A DNA stretch of 64,000 nucleotides from Variovorax guangxiensis (GCF_003952165.1 NZ_RXFT01000008.1:186001-250000), one strand, 5' to 3'. Shown: positions 51,501-60,571, numbered from the stretch's first letter. Program-made: numbers and translations. Notes: generated from the letters alone by a model not told the origin.

Positions 51501-54233
51501 ATTCCCGGCAACCTGGTGCACAGCCTGCTCGCGGCCGGGCGCGAAGTCTGGGTGCTCGACCTGCGCACCAGCATCGGCTTCTCGTGCCGGCCGCGGCCCT
51601 ACTGGTCGTTCGACGAAGTGGCGCAGGCCGACATTCCGGACGCATTGCGCACCGTGCAGGCGGCATACGCCACGCCCGACGAAGCGGCGCCTGTCCAGGT
51701 CGACGTGGTGGCGCACTGCATCGGCGCCGCCATGTTCAGCGTGGCGGTGCTGCGCCTGCCGGAGTTGCACGCGTCCATCGGTGCCGTGGTGCTGTCGCAG
51801 GTGGGGCCGCTGCTGCGCGCCACGGCCTTCAACCGCTTCCGGGGCTATGTGGCGGGCTACCTGCAGCAGTTCATCGGCATCGACGAGTTCGACACGCGGC
51901 CCGTGCTGACGCACATGAAGCGCCTGCTGGTCGACGGCCTGCTGGCGACATTTCCCTATCCCGACGACGACGGGGAGGCGCAGCGCCTGCGCGAGGCACC
52001 GGGCTTCGCGGCAGTGCGGCACAGGGCCGATGCCATCTTCGGCCAGACCATGCGGCTGCACAACATCGGCAAGGACACGCTCGACGCGCTCGATTCGATC
52101 TACGGCTTCGTGAAGCTGAGGGGCCTTGCCCAGGTCGGCAACTACGTCCGCGAAGAGGTGCTGACCGATGCCGGCGGACAGGGCCACGCGGTCGGTTTCG
52201 AACTGCTCGGCGAGCGCTTCGGCTTCCCGGTGTTCATGCTGCACGGGCAGCGCAACGCGGTGTTCGACTGGCGCGGCTCGTACGAGAGCTTCTGGCTCCT
52301 GAAGCGCGTGTTCGGCAAGGACGGCGGCCTGTCGCGGGAGCCGCCCGAGCTGCCGGACCCGTCGAACGCCCCGAACGCCTCGAACCCTGCCGGGGAGAAC
52401 CTCTTCCTCGGCGAAGGCACCCCGCACCAGCTGCTGGTGCTCGGCGCCTACGGCCACCAGGACACGCTGATCGGCGAGAAGGCCTGCAGCGACGTGTTCC
52501 CGCACATCGTGAGGTTCTTCGAGGCCTTCGACAGGAAGCCCGGCCCCGACACGCCGGTGCCGCCCGACTGGCGGGCCAGCCTGCCGTGGACCGGCCCGTG
52601 GCTCGGCCATGCGAGCCGCGTGGCAGGCAACGAGGGCCGGCTGCATTGCCGGCTGGCGCTGCGCCCGCCGCCCGCGCATGTGTCGGCGCGCGCCGTGGTC
52701 TTCGTGCCCGCGTGGCGCCGGGGCGGGCGATGGTGCTTCGACTTCGCATGGATGGTGGGACTGCAGACCACGCGCGAGAAACTCCTGCAGGAGGCGGTGG
52801 AAGTCGATCTCTTCGACGACCGGCTCGACGAGTACCAGGGCTTCGCGGTGCTCACGGCGCACGACGACCTGCCCATTGCGCGCGGCCCTGTCGATGTGCT
52901 GGGCAGGCGGCTGGCGGGCGGGCTGTTCGCGCTGCCGCAGGACGAGCCGATCGAGCCCGTTCGCCGCCAGGTGATGCAGACGCTGGACGCGGCGACCGAC
53001 GCGCAGCGCGAGCGTGCCGTGGTGCGCCTCGACCCCGCATGGATGGGCGCCGTGCAGCGCGAGGACGAGCCCGCGCAGGCCTCGCTGTGCTTCGCGCTCG
53101 CCAGTTGCCAGTACGTGCCGGGCCTGGTCGACCGCGTGCCCGCACAGGCGTCGTACCGGCGGCTCGCGCGGCGGCTCGAGGTACTCGCGCCGCCGCACAA
53201 GCCGCAACTGCTGGTGCTGGCCGGCGACCAGGTGTATGTCGACCAGACTGCGGGGCTCTTCGTGCCGGCGGGCGGCGACGACGTCGGCCAGGCCTATGCG
53301 CTCACCTTCAGGTTGGAGGCGCTGCGCCAGGTGATGGCCTCGCTGCCGACCTATCCGCTGCTCGACGATCATGAGGTGATGGACGACTGGGAGCCGGGCC
53401 CCGACCCCTATGGAACGCCGGCCGTGCGCGCCGCGCTCGACGGCTACTTCTCGCAGCAGCACAAGCTGGTGCGCGACATGGGCCGGCGACGCGACCAGCG
53501 TCCCTTCGACTACAGCATTGCGCCGGCCGGCTTTCCGTTCTACATGCTCGACACGCGCAGCACGCGCCAGCAGCGGGTGCTGCGCACCGCCGGGCAAGCC
53601 GTGGCCAGTGCCGCGCCGCTGGAGCAGGCGGCGATCCGTACCGAAGCCGGCATGGCCGACCTGAGGAAGTGGCTCGAGGCCGCGCCCGCCGGGCTGCCCA
53701 AGTTCATCGTGTCGCCCGTGGCGCTGTTCCCGATGCCGCGCGCGGCCATCTTCGGCGACCCGGCGCAGCGCCTGGGGCTGGACGACTGGAGCGGCTACCC
53801 GGCCTCGCAGCGCGCGCTGCTCGAACTGCTGCGCGACATCAGCGCGCGCCACGTGGTGGTGCTGTCGGGCGACCGCCACATGTCGAGCGTGTCGAGCCTC
53901 TGGCTGCAGGCATCGGGCGGGCCCGTGGAGGTGATCTCGGTGGTGTCCTCGGGACTTTATGCACCCTGGACCTTCGTCAATGCGCGGCCCGACGCCTTCT
54001 GGCTCGACGGCCAGTTCGAACCCGGCGCCACCATGGTCACGGCGGCCGTGGGCATCGGCAACGGCTTCGCAGTGCTGCAGGTGGAGCGGGGCGCCACCGG
54101 CCATTGGCGGATCGGCGTCACCCTCGACCTGGACGACGGGCTCACGCAGTGCCACCGCGACCTCGATCCGGCCGGCGGCAGCGGCTGGACGGTGGAGGGA
54201 CCGGCTCGCTTCGAGCGCGTCCAGCACGCCTAG
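48597..54233 (+). CDS. Triple fusion: GMC oxidoreductase, alpha/beta hydrolase, PhoD-like phosphatase
   Basis: 1878 aa, no signal peptide. (1) GMC flavoprotein of the cholesterol-oxidase type, about 1-650: FAD motif GSGYGG (44-49), CLRCGDCVSGC (Cys230, 233, 236, 240) which has the spacing of a [4Fe-4S] site, and HPLGGC (His540). (2) A linker of about 290 residues. (3) Alpha/beta hydrolase, about 940-1330: HGYG (955-958), and Cys1041 in VVAHCIGAA where most hydrolases have Ser. (4) PhoD-like metallophosphatase, about 1370-1875: GDQVYVD (from 1543), DDHEVMDDW (from 1590), SGDRHMS (Asp1759, His1761). GMC proteins fused to such hydrolases are known; the third domain makes this one unusual. It follows a two-component system 29 nt downstream. 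A sterol- or lipid-like substrate is likely. Confidence 0.88.
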   Translation: MNNGGHHHDDALGDRLLSEGAEVLVREIVAAPPDALHCEVLVIGSGYGGAVAAARLAGALPVNAQSGTAPGGRPVRVYVLERGSEYLPGEFPATFAELPGHVRFSMQDGRPARGNPSGLFDLRLGGDVNALLGNGLGGGSLINAAVMERATSDAFEGGAWPTGLDLAALADGYGKAEAMLGLEQIPESVPKLDSLLKAGARLHAASGKAHVAIAFADGTRTPAQVAMHSCLRCGDCVSGCNHRAKKSLDTNYLALAHARGARLFTGGTAHRIVALPAGAGYAVEFFFTDRRKARTDNTRPYVVRARRVVVAAGTLGSTELLLRSRAAGLPVSQALGAGFSANGDMIAVAAAQDDEALSCAAEGDAPAQRGVGPTITGLLRTRAKQGERPLVIEEFAIPAPLRRLLAEVVSTTDALQALARMDLDLHAPDEGRDPLAVDDDMLRRTPVYGMMGDDGAAGTIEPVGHGGSDAVLADAQVRVAWNKVAALPVFAAQTRALHVAHDGAGGLGGRVLPNPLWNPLPPFRSLESLVDAAGSVFTVHPLGGCRMADGRERGVVDGWGRVHDGGAAAGAAALLPGLAVLDGSIVPVSLGINPSLTIAALAERAVPVLAADWGLALADSPQPPASERPLRRDLTRPRAPAPTRVSLRERMTGRVHIDGQDFALSAEVEFEPFDVPALRAAPRALAQPMVVLRFGKGDDAPVAHCTGTASMLVREKSDSIERILRSHALARKKLQALAEVLLPSRAAMAGPNGGNGDDEGEEGLAFDGPVMADLMALCSHLGQARLIEYDWTVARVEHGAPLKEGDRLRLTKRIAFVEGGNPWRQLSEGELKRIGPLGEEPLGRMVLDPSYFVEKLQPLLRVEHQQDMPNQLGDLAELALWVLRIVLHIHLLHFVPPPDSPKRDWERLPGEVHGIRPEPVELDTAAGPGSAPPRLLSRYRPPARRAGTRPVMLIHGYGASGSTFAHKSIPGNLVHSLLAAGREVWVLDLRTSIGFSCRPRPYWSFDEVAQADIPDALRTVQAAYATPDEAAPVQVDVVAHCIGAAMFSVAVLRLPELHASIGAVVLSQVGPLLRATAFNRFRGYVAGYLQQFIGIDEFDTRPVLTHMKRLLVDGLLATFPYPDDDGEAQRLREAPGFAAVRHRADAIFGQTMRLHNIGKDTLDALDSIYGFVKLRGLAQVGNYVREEVLTDAGGQGHAVGFELLGERFGFPVFMLHGQRNAVFDWRGSYESFWLLKRVFGKDGGLSREPPELPDPSNAPNASNPAGENLFLGEGTPHQLLVLGAYGHQDTLIGEKACSDVFPHIVRFFEAFDRKPGPDTPVPPDWRASLPWTGPWLGHASRVAGNEGRLHCRLALRPPPAHVSARAVVFVPAWRRGGRWCFDFAWMVGLQTTREKLLQEAVEVDLFDDRLDEYQGFAVLTAHDDLPIARGPVDVLGRRLAGGLFALPQDEPIEPVRRQVMQTLDAATDAQRERAVVRLDPAWMGAVQREDEPAQASLCFALASCQYVPGLVDRVPAQASYRRLARRLEVLAPPHKPQLLVLAGDQVYVDQTAGLFVPAGGDDVGQAYALTFRLEALRQVMASLPTYPLLDDHEVMDDWEPGPDPYGTPAVRAALDGYFSQQHKLVRDMGRRRDQRPFDYSIAPAGFPFYMLDTRSTRQQRVLRTAGQAVASAAPLEQAAIRTEAGMADLRKWLEAAPAGLPKFIVSPVALFPMPRAAIFGDPAQRLGLDDWSGYPASQRALLELLRDISARHVVVLSGDRHMSSVSSLWLQASGGPVEVISVVSSGLYAPWTFVNARPDAFWLDGQFEPGATMVTAAVGIGNGFAVLQVERGATGHWRIGVTLDLDDGLTQCHRDLDPAGGSGWTVEGPARFERVQHA

Positions 54234-54285
54234 TGGGTCTGGCGCCTGTGCGTCTCCGGCCTGCCGGTCCGGATCGCCGCCGCCG

Positions 54286-55614
54286 TCAGCGCGTGAGCCA
54301 GCCGTTGATCTCGTCGATGACTTCGGCCTTGTCGCCGCCCGAGAGCGCCTGCAACCGTATCCGCGACATCAGGTAGACGAAGCGAGCCTGAGCCAGATCG
54401 CGCTGCGCGGAGACCTTCTGCTGCTCCGCGTTCAGCACGTCGGGCAAGGTGCGGCTGCCGGCCTCGAACGAGCGCCGGTTCGAGATGACGACCTGCTCCG
54501 CGGAACGCACCGCCTGTTCGAGGGCCTTGACCCTCAGGATGCCTTCAGTCACGCCGCGGAATTCACGATGCAGCCGAACGCCGAGGTCGCGGCGCAAGGC
54601 TTCGAGGTCTTCTTCCGCCCGCTGCCGGCCTGCATGCGCCTGCCTCACGGTGGAACTCACATGGCCGCCCGAATACAGGGGAATGTTGAGTTGCAAGCCG
54701 ATGGACCTGTTGCTGTAGCGGGTCTTGATGCTGGTGATGGTGTCGCTGTCGTTGCGGGACCATTGGGCGATGGCATCCAGCGTCGGATAGTGGCCCGCCC
54801 GCGCCTTCTCCAGCTCGTGCCTGGCCGCTTCCAACTGGGCGCCGAGCGACCGGAGTTCCGGGCTGTTGAGCCCGGCCTGCTCGATCCAGTCTTCCACCCG
54901 GTCGGGCGTCGGGCGCACGAGCCGCATCCGGAGCGGGTCCAGCGGCGCCAGCCCGTCGATCGGGCGGTTGACCAGGCTCTGGAGTTGCCTGCGCGTGAAG
55001 TCCAGGTTCTGGCGCGCCTCCAGTTCCTGCGCGACGTTGAGGTCGAGGGCCGCGCGTGCCTCGTCGATGTCGGTGCGCGTGCCGAAGCCTGCGCCGACCC
55101 GCTTCTGCGCGGCATCGAGCTGGGTCGTGTACGCCGTCTTTTGCGAGAGCACCAGCGCGAGATGCTCCTCGGCCAGCAGCGCCTCGAAATAGGCGCCGCT
55201 CACCCGAACGCCGACGTTCTGCAATTCGCGTTCGAGAACCGCCTCGGCATCGTCGACCTGGGCCTGCGCCTGACGGTAGTCGGCCATCTGGTACATGCGG
55301 AAGATGGGTTGCCTCAGGCTCAGCACTTCACTGCTGCTGGTGTAGCGCAGGTCGGACGTGACGAGTTGCCCTGATGCGTCGGGCGAAGTTCTTTCCAGCC
55401 AGTTCCGATGGCGCGAGACGCTCGCCGACAAGTTGGGAAGCAGTTGCGCGCGGGCCTGCGGCAGGCGTTCGCGCCGGGCGTCGGTGGCTGCCCGCACCGA
55501 CCGGATCGTCGAGTCCTGTTCCAGCGCCGCCGCGTAGGCCTGGGACAAGTCGAGCGACCAGGCCGGCCCCCAGAGAAGACCGGCAGCGGCGAATGCCAGC
55601 ACGTTCCTTTTCAC
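54286..55614 (-). CDS. TolC-family outer-membrane channel of type I secretion
   Basis: 442 aa, GTG start at 55612-55614, signal peptide ending near PAWS. The repeated structure of TolC is evident: LSQAYAAALEQDSTIRSVRAA at the start, LRQPIFRMYQ, and the second-half equivalent LNIPLYSGGHVSSTVRQA. Alternating long helices form the periplasmic tunnel. It is the last gene of the type I secretion operon, 3 nt after the hlyD stop. Works with the HlyD adaptor and the ABC proteins to export a protein in one step. Confidence 0.9.
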   Translation of the reverse strand: MKRNVLAFAAAGLLWGPAWSLDLSQAYAAALEQDSTIRSVRAATDARRERLPQARAQLLPNLSASVSRHRNWLERTSPDASGQLVTSDLRYTSSSEVLSLRQPIFRMYQMADYRQAQAQVDDAEAVLERELQNVGVRVSGAYFEALLAEEHLALVLSQKTAYTTQLDAAQKRVGAGFGTRTDIDEARAALDLNVAQELEARQNLDFTRRQLQSLVNRPIDGLAPLDPLRMRLVRPTPDRVEDWIEQAGLNSPELRSLGAQLEAARHELEKARAGHYPTLDAIAQWSRNDSDTITSIKTRYSNRSIGLQLNIPLYSGGHVSSTVRQAHAGRQRAEEDLEALRRDLGVRLHREFRGVTEGILRVKALEQAVRSAEQVVISNRRSFEAGSRTLPDVLNAEQQKVSAQRDLAQARFVYLMSRIRLQALSGGDKAEVIDEINGWLTR

Positions 55615-55617
55615 GGG

Positions 55618-56985
55618 TCATTCTTCCGTCATGGAGGCCGCGACACGCTTGGTGAGCGGATGCAGCAGGTAGACGAGCAGAGAGCGTTCCCCTGTCTTGA
55701 AAACCACCTCGACCGGCATGCCCGGCTGCAGCGAACGCTTGCCCAGCTTCTTCAGGCCCTCCTGGGTCACCGCCACCCGCGCGAGGAAATAGCTCGCGTT
55801 GGTCTGGGGGTCCGTCAGCAGATCGCCGGAGACCGAAACCAGCTTGCCCTGCACCACGAGCTGCGGGGAATGGGCAAAGGTCGAGAAACGCACGTCCACC
55901 GGTATGCCGGCGTGGACGCGGTCGATCAGATGAGGCGGCACTCTCGTTTCGAGCAGCAGGGGCTCGTTGGCGGGCACCACATCCATCAGCTTCTGCCCGG
56001 GTGCGATCACGCCGCCCACGGTCTGTGCCACCAGTGCCACCACCTGGCCCGAAGCGGGCGAGCGGATCTCGGTGCGGCCCAGTTCGTCCCGCAGGGCGAG
56101 GAATTTCTCGAAGTCTCCCTGCACCTCGCGGCTGACTTCCGCCTGCTGCGTCTCCACTTCCTTGTGGTATTCCTGCTGCCTGGCGATGGCGCGCTGGCGA
56201 AGCTCCGCGACCGACCGCCGGGCCCGGCCCATGTTGCCGATGAGTTCGGCAATGAAGGTGCCCGATTCCGCGACCTGGCGTTCCATCTCCAGCTGGCGGT
56301 TGCGCGGGGCATACCCTTCGGCGACCATCTTGCGTGTCTGGGTCAGCTCCTCGTCGAGAAGCGAAAGCTGGGTCCGGCGGCTGCTCAGCATGCTTGCGTA
56401 AGCCTGGGACAAGGCCTGCTGGCCCTGGATGTTCTCCTCGATCGATTGCAGGTCGGCGCGCAAGGCGGCGCGGCGCGACCTGAGCAACTGCTCCTGGTTG
56501 AACATCTGCTGACGGATCAGCGGGTCCGTGGCAGCCGCCTGCAAGTCCGGATGGAAGTCGATGGCGTCCTGCCCGCCCTGTTCCGCCAGCAGCCGTCCTT
56601 GTATGGCGCGAAATCCCAGGTAACGCTGCCGCACGGTTTCGAAGCTCGCCCTGGCCGCGGCGTCGTCGAGCTTGAACAGCAGCTGGCCTTCCTGGACCTG
56701 ATCGCCTTCGCCGACCCGCACCTCCTTGAGGATGCCTCCGGTCTGGTGCTGGACGGCCTTGCGCTTCGTGTCGATGGCGACCTGCCCCTGGCTCGGCACG
56801 CCCTCGTCCAGCGGAGCGAATGCGGCCCACAGCAGAAATCCGCCGAGTCCGGCGATCAGGGCCCACACGCCGATTCGCCCTGCGCGCCCGAACTCGTTTC
56901 CGGGGCCGTTGGCATCCTGCGACCGGTCGTCCTCCGCGGGCGAGGGGAGGGCAGTCACGTCTCTGAGAGGATTCGGTCTGGCCAT
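55618..56985 (-). CDS. HlyD-family membrane fusion protein of type I secretion
   Basis: 455 aa. A single transmembrane helix (IGVWALIAGLGGFLLWAAFAP, about 37-58) follows a short cytoplasmic tail. The lipoyl-type half motif (VQHQTGGILKEVRVGEGDQVQEGQLLFKLDD) and its return half (EIRSPASGQVVALVAQTVGGVIAPGQKLMDVVP) flank a long coiled-coil. The C-terminal beta-barrel domain ends near TKRVAASMTEE. PrtE/HlyD type. It bridges the ABC proteins and the TolC channel. Confidence 0.92.
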   Translation of the reverse strand: MARPNPLRDVTALPSPAEDDRSQDANGPGNEFGRAGRIGVWALIAGLGGFLLWAAFAPLDEGVPSQGQVAIDTKRKAVQHQTGGILKEVRVGEGDQVQEGQLLFKLDDAAARASFETVRQRYLGFRAIQGRLLAEQGGQDAIDFHPDLQAAATDPLIRQQMFNQEQLLRSRRAALRADLQSIEENIQGQQALSQAYASMLSSRRTQLSLLDEELTQTRKMVAEGYAPRNRQLEMERQVAESGTFIAELIGNMGRARRSVAELRQRAIARQQEYHKEVETQQAEVSREVQGDFEKFLALRDELGRTEIRSPASGQVVALVAQTVGGVIAPGQKLMDVVPANEPLLLETRVPPHLIDRVHAGIPVDVRFSTFAHSPQLVVQGKLVSVSGDLLTDPQTNASYFLARVAVTQEGLKKLGKRSLQPGMPVEVVFKTGERSLLVYLLHPLTKRVAASMTEE

Positions 56986-57029
56986 CTGGAACTCCCTGCG
57001 ACATGAATCGGATGCAGGACGGCGCCGGA

Positions 57030-58760
57030 TCAGGCCGACTGCACCAGGGCTGCCGGTCGCACGTCGGACCGGGGGCGGCGAAAAGACGCGAGCACGGCAT
57101 CCCGTGGTCCGTCCGCAATCAACTCGGCATCGTTCAGAACCATGAGGCGGTCGGCCACTGCAACCGCGTCCTGGCGGTGGGTGATCAGGAACACCGTTTT
57201 TCCCTTGGCCTTCAATTCCCGTATGGCTCGCAGCAGCGCTGCTTCCCCGTCATCGTCCAGGTTGGCGTTCGGCTCATCGAGGACGATGAGTGACGGGTCG
57301 CCATAGAGCGCCCGGGCCAGTCCGATTCGCTGCCTCTGTCCTCCGGAAAGCCGATGGCCCGCGTCGCCGATGGGGGTGTCGTAGCCCTTGGGAAAGCGCA
57401 GGATCGTCTCGTGCAGGCCGGCGCTGCATGCGGCCTCGATGACCTTGCGCGAGTCGACCTTGCCGAGCCGCGCGATGTTCTCGGCGATGGAGCCCCCGAA
57501 CAGTTCGATGTCCTGCGGCAGATAGCCGAGATGCGGACCCAGTTCGAGTCGGTTCCAGCCCCGGACCGGCACGCCGTCGAGCAGCACCGCGCCGCGGGAT
57601 GCGGCCCAGATCCCGACCATGACTTTCACCAGCGTGGACTTGCCGGAACCGGATGGTCCCAATATCGCGACCACTGTTCCTGCGGGGACCGCAAACGAAA
57701 TGTTCTTCAGGATGGGTGCCGCGCGCCCCGGGGCCTCTGCAAAGACGCCTTGAAGGCTGACCTCGCCGGTGGGGCCGGCCCGGGAAGGAGCAGGGGCCGG
57801 GGCCTGCCCGGGGAAATCGGCCAACAGCCTGTCGAGACGCCCGATTGCGGCGCGGCAGGAGACAAAGCCCCGCCACGCGCCGAGCAACTGGTCGATGGGC
57901 GCAAGGGCCCGGCCCATCAGCACATTCGCCGCGATCATGGCACCGGGCGACAACTGGCCATCGATCACCAGCAACGCACCCGCCCCCAATGCGAGCGACT
58001 GTTGGCTGTAGCGTATGAACTTGCTCCATCCGGCGACGCGATTGACGAGGCCATGCGCGGAAGCGCTCTTGTCCATGCAGGCCGCATGCTGGCGATTCCA
58101 GCGCCTTTGCAGATTGGCGACCATGCCCATCGATTCGAGCACCTCGACGTTGCGAAGCTTGTCCTGCAGGTCGCTCATCGAATCGCCCGATGCTTTCAGG
58201 GCCGCTTCCGATGGCGCGACGGTCTTCCTCTGTCCGAACCAGGCCAGTGCGGCCTGGACCAGGGCGAACCCGAGCGCCAGGACGCCGAGCCAGGGATGAA
58301 GAAAGAAGATCACCGCGATGTAGATCGGTGTCCAGGGTGCATCGAAGAGCGCGAAGACGCCCAGGCCGGTGAGGAACTGGCGGATCTGGTTCAGGTCAGC
58401 GAACGGCCTGGGTGCGATGGACGCCGACTGGCCGAGGTAGGCCTGGAAGCTCCCGTTGAACACCCGGGTGCTCAGTTGCCGGTCGAAGCGCAGGCTGGCC
58501 CTCACCAGCAGGCGCGAGCGCAACCATTCCGACAAGGCCAGCGCCGCGAAAAGGAGCAGCGTGATCAAGGACACCGCGAGCAGGGTCAGCTCACTCTGGC
58601 TGGCAAGCACGCGGTCGAATATCTGCAGCATGTAGATGGTCGGCGCGAGCATGAGCAGATTGGTCAGGAAGCTCAATGCTCCGACCAGCAGGAACTCTCT
58701 TCGGAACTCCCAGAGAGCGCGCCCCAGTTCGCTGCGGTTGAAGAACGAGGGTTTCTTCAT
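57030..58760 (-). CDS. Type I secretion ABC permease/ATPase (second of a pair)
   Basis: 576 aa. An N-terminal six-helix membrane domain without a C39 peptidase-like domain is of the PrtD type. The ATPase has Walker A GPSGSGKST, Q-loop YLPQDIELF, signature LSGGQRQR, Walker B LIVLDEPNANLD and the switch His in ITHRQD. It begins inside the last codons of the preceding ABC gene (ATGA overlap), so both ABC proteins are made together. It shares clear family resemblance with its neighbour but many differences, pointing to a heterodimer or to two separate substrates. Confidence 0.92.
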   Translation of the reverse strand: MKKPSFFNRSELGRALWEFRREFLLVGALSFLTNLLMLAPTIYMLQIFDRVLASQSELTLLAVSLITLLLFAALALSEWLRSRLLVRASLRFDRQLSTRVFNGSFQAYLGQSASIAPRPFADLNQIRQFLTGLGVFALFDAPWTPIYIAVIFFLHPWLGVLALGFALVQAALAWFGQRKTVAPSEAALKASGDSMSDLQDKLRNVEVLESMGMVANLQRRWNRQHAACMDKSASAHGLVNRVAGWSKFIRYSQQSLALGAGALLVIDGQLSPGAMIAANVLMGRALAPIDQLLGAWRGFVSCRAAIGRLDRLLADFPGQAPAPAPSRAGPTGEVSLQGVFAEAPGRAAPILKNISFAVPAGTVVAILGPSGSGKSTLVKVMVGIWAASRGAVLLDGVPVRGWNRLELGPHLGYLPQDIELFGGSIAENIARLGKVDSRKVIEAACSAGLHETILRFPKGYDTPIGDAGHRLSGGQRQRIGLARALYGDPSLIVLDEPNANLDDDGEAALLRAIRELKAKGKTVFLITHRQDAVAVADRLMVLNDAELIADGPRDAVLASFRRPRSDVRPAALVQSA

Positions 58761-60571
58761 GGCAGTGGATGCGCCTGAAGCGCGATGCTCGCGGCGTTGC
58801 CGGCATCGCGCCGCTTCGATGCGATGCCGCTTTCCATCTTGCGCAGTCGGTTCGCCGCCTGCTCGTTGGCCTGCCGCAGCGCGGCGAGCACCTCGTCACG
58901 CGGGCCGAACGCCTGCATCGTGCCGTCGCACAGCACCAGCATCTTGTCCGCCACGGCCAGCACGCTGGTGCGGTGCGTCATGACGACGAAGGTCGTGCCG
59001 CGCGCCTTGAGATTCAGGATGGTGCTTGCCAACGCTGCGTCGCCGGCCTCGTCGAGGCTCGAGTTCGGTTCATCGAGCACCACCAGCGAGGGCTCGTCAT
59101 AGATTGCGCGCGCCAACGCGACCCGCTGCCGCTGCCCGCCCGACAGCACGGCGCCGTCATGGCCGATCGGGCTGTCGTAGCCCAATGGAAGGCTCGTGAT
59201 GTACGAATGCAGGTCGACGGCCAATGCCGCCGCCTTGACCTTGGAAGGCCGCACCTCTCCGAAGCGCGCGATGTTCTCGGCCAGTGTGCCGTCGAGCAAT
59301 TCCACGTCCTGGGGCAGGTAGCCGATGTGCGGGCCGAGCTCGTTCTTGTCCCACGAGAACACGTCCGCGCCGTCCAGCCGCACCTTGCCGCTCGCTGCCG
59401 GCCAGAGGCCGACGATCAGGCGTGCCAGGGTCGTCTTTCCAGCGGCGGAAGGGCCCACGACGGCAAGCACTTCGCCGGGCGCCAGGGCGAAGTCCACGTT
59501 CTTCAGGATGGCCGGGCCGCTGCCCGGCGCGCCTGCCACGAGGCTTTCGACCTGCAGCGCGCCTTTGGGGGGCGGCAGCGACATCGTGTCCGGTCTCGGG
59601 CCGACGGCGCCCAACAGGCTGTCCAGGCGCTGCCATGCATCGCAGGCATTGACCACCGCGCGCCATTGCGTCACGAGCAGCACCAGCGGTGCCAGGGCAC
59701 GGCCGCCAAGGATCGAACCTACAACCATCAGTCCGGCGTTGCCATTGAGCGGGTTCTTCAGCAGCAGGCAGGCACCGAGGCCGAGCAACAGGGAGCCCAT
59801 GGTGACCTGCACGAACTTGCTGATGGCCTGGCAGGCCCCGGCACGGTCCGACGCCAGGGCTTCGCGCTGAAGGAAGTCGCGTCGCCTGCCCATCCAGCGG
59901 CGATGGACGTCCTTCAGCATGCCCATCGACTCGATGACTTGCGAGTTTCTCAGCGCGGCGTCCGCATACTGCTGCGCCTCGATCGCGCATCGATTGGCCG
60001 ACATCAGCGCAGGCCGGGTGTTCCGGTCGTTGATCCAGCCAATGAACACCTGCAGCAGCGAGCCCACGACAGCCGACCAGCCCAGCACCGGGCTGATGGC
60101 GAACATCAGCCCCAGGAAGACCAGCGAAACCGGCGCTTCCATCAGTGCCAGCAACGGCGCCGAGTACAGGAATTCACGCAAGGTCCGGAGGTCGTTGAGC
60201 GGCTGCGCGGTCCCGCCCGGCAACCGCTTGAGACCCGCTTCGAAGACGGCGGCGAAGACGCGGTCGCGCATCTTCTGGTCCAGTTTCTGCCCGGCCTGGT
60301 ACATCACTTCCGCGCGGGCCCAATCGAGTATTTCCATCAGGCAGCAGGCCGCCAGGACCAGCAATGTCAGCATGGCCAGCGTGAGCGTGCTGCGACTGTT
60401 CAAGACCCGTCCGTACACCTCCAGCATGTACCCGCTCGGAGCCAGCAGCAAAAGGCTGGAGCAGGCACTGAACCAGGCCGCCCGCACGAAGTAGGCGTGG
60501 AGCGTTGTCACCGCCTGCCGCAATTCGCCAGACTTTTCCTGAGGCTTCATACCACCTCGCAGGTTCGACAT
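58757..60571 (-). CDS. Type I secretion ABC permease/ATPase (first of a pair)
   Basis: 604 aa, PrtD type. The ATP site is intact: Walker A GPSAAGKTT, Q-loop YLPQDVELL, signature LSGGQRQR, Walker B LVVLDEPNSSLDE and His in MTHRTS. Six transmembrane helices precede it. The ATG at 60569-60571 is preferred; Met8 is a possible alternative. It starts 67 nt downstream of the large repeat protein, its presumed cargo. A short extension after the ATPase (LRKMESGIASKRRDAGNAASIALQAHPLP) is not shared with its partner. Confidence 0.92.
   Translation of the reverse strand: MSNLRGGMKPQEKSGELRQAVTTLHAYFVRAAWFSACSSLLLLAPSGYMLEVYGRVLNSRSTLTLAMLTLLVLAACCLMEILDWARAEVMYQAGQKLDQKMRDRVFAAVFEAGLKRLPGGTAQPLNDLRTLREFLYSAPLLALMEAPVSLVFLGLMFAISPVLGWSAVVGSLLQVFIGWINDRNTRPALMSANRCAIEAQQYADAALRNSQVIESMGMLKDVHRRWMGRRRDFLQREALASDRAGACQAISKFVQVTMGSLLLGLGACLLLKNPLNGNAGLMVVGSILGGRALAPLVLLVTQWRAVVNACDAWQRLDSLLGAVGPRPDTMSLPPPKGALQVESLVAGAPGSGPAILKNVDFALAPGEVLAVVGPSAAGKTTLARLIVGLWPAASGKVRLDGADVFSWDKNELGPHIGYLPQDVELLDGTLAENIARFGEVRPSKVKAAALAVDLHSYITSLPLGYDSPIGHDGAVLSGGQRQRVALARAIYDEPSLVVLDEPNSSLDEAGDAALASTILNLKARGTTFVVMTHRTSVLAVADKMLVLCDGTMQAFGPRDEVLAALRQANEQAANRLRKMESGIASKRRDAGNAASIALQAHPLP

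Noticed and set aside
48249..54227. A 1992-codon open frame antisense to the fusion-protein gene
   Set aside because: It has no recognisable domains, has a skewed His/Arg/Ala/Gly composition typical of shadow frames in GC-rich DNA, and lies wholly opposite a gene with many conserved motifs.
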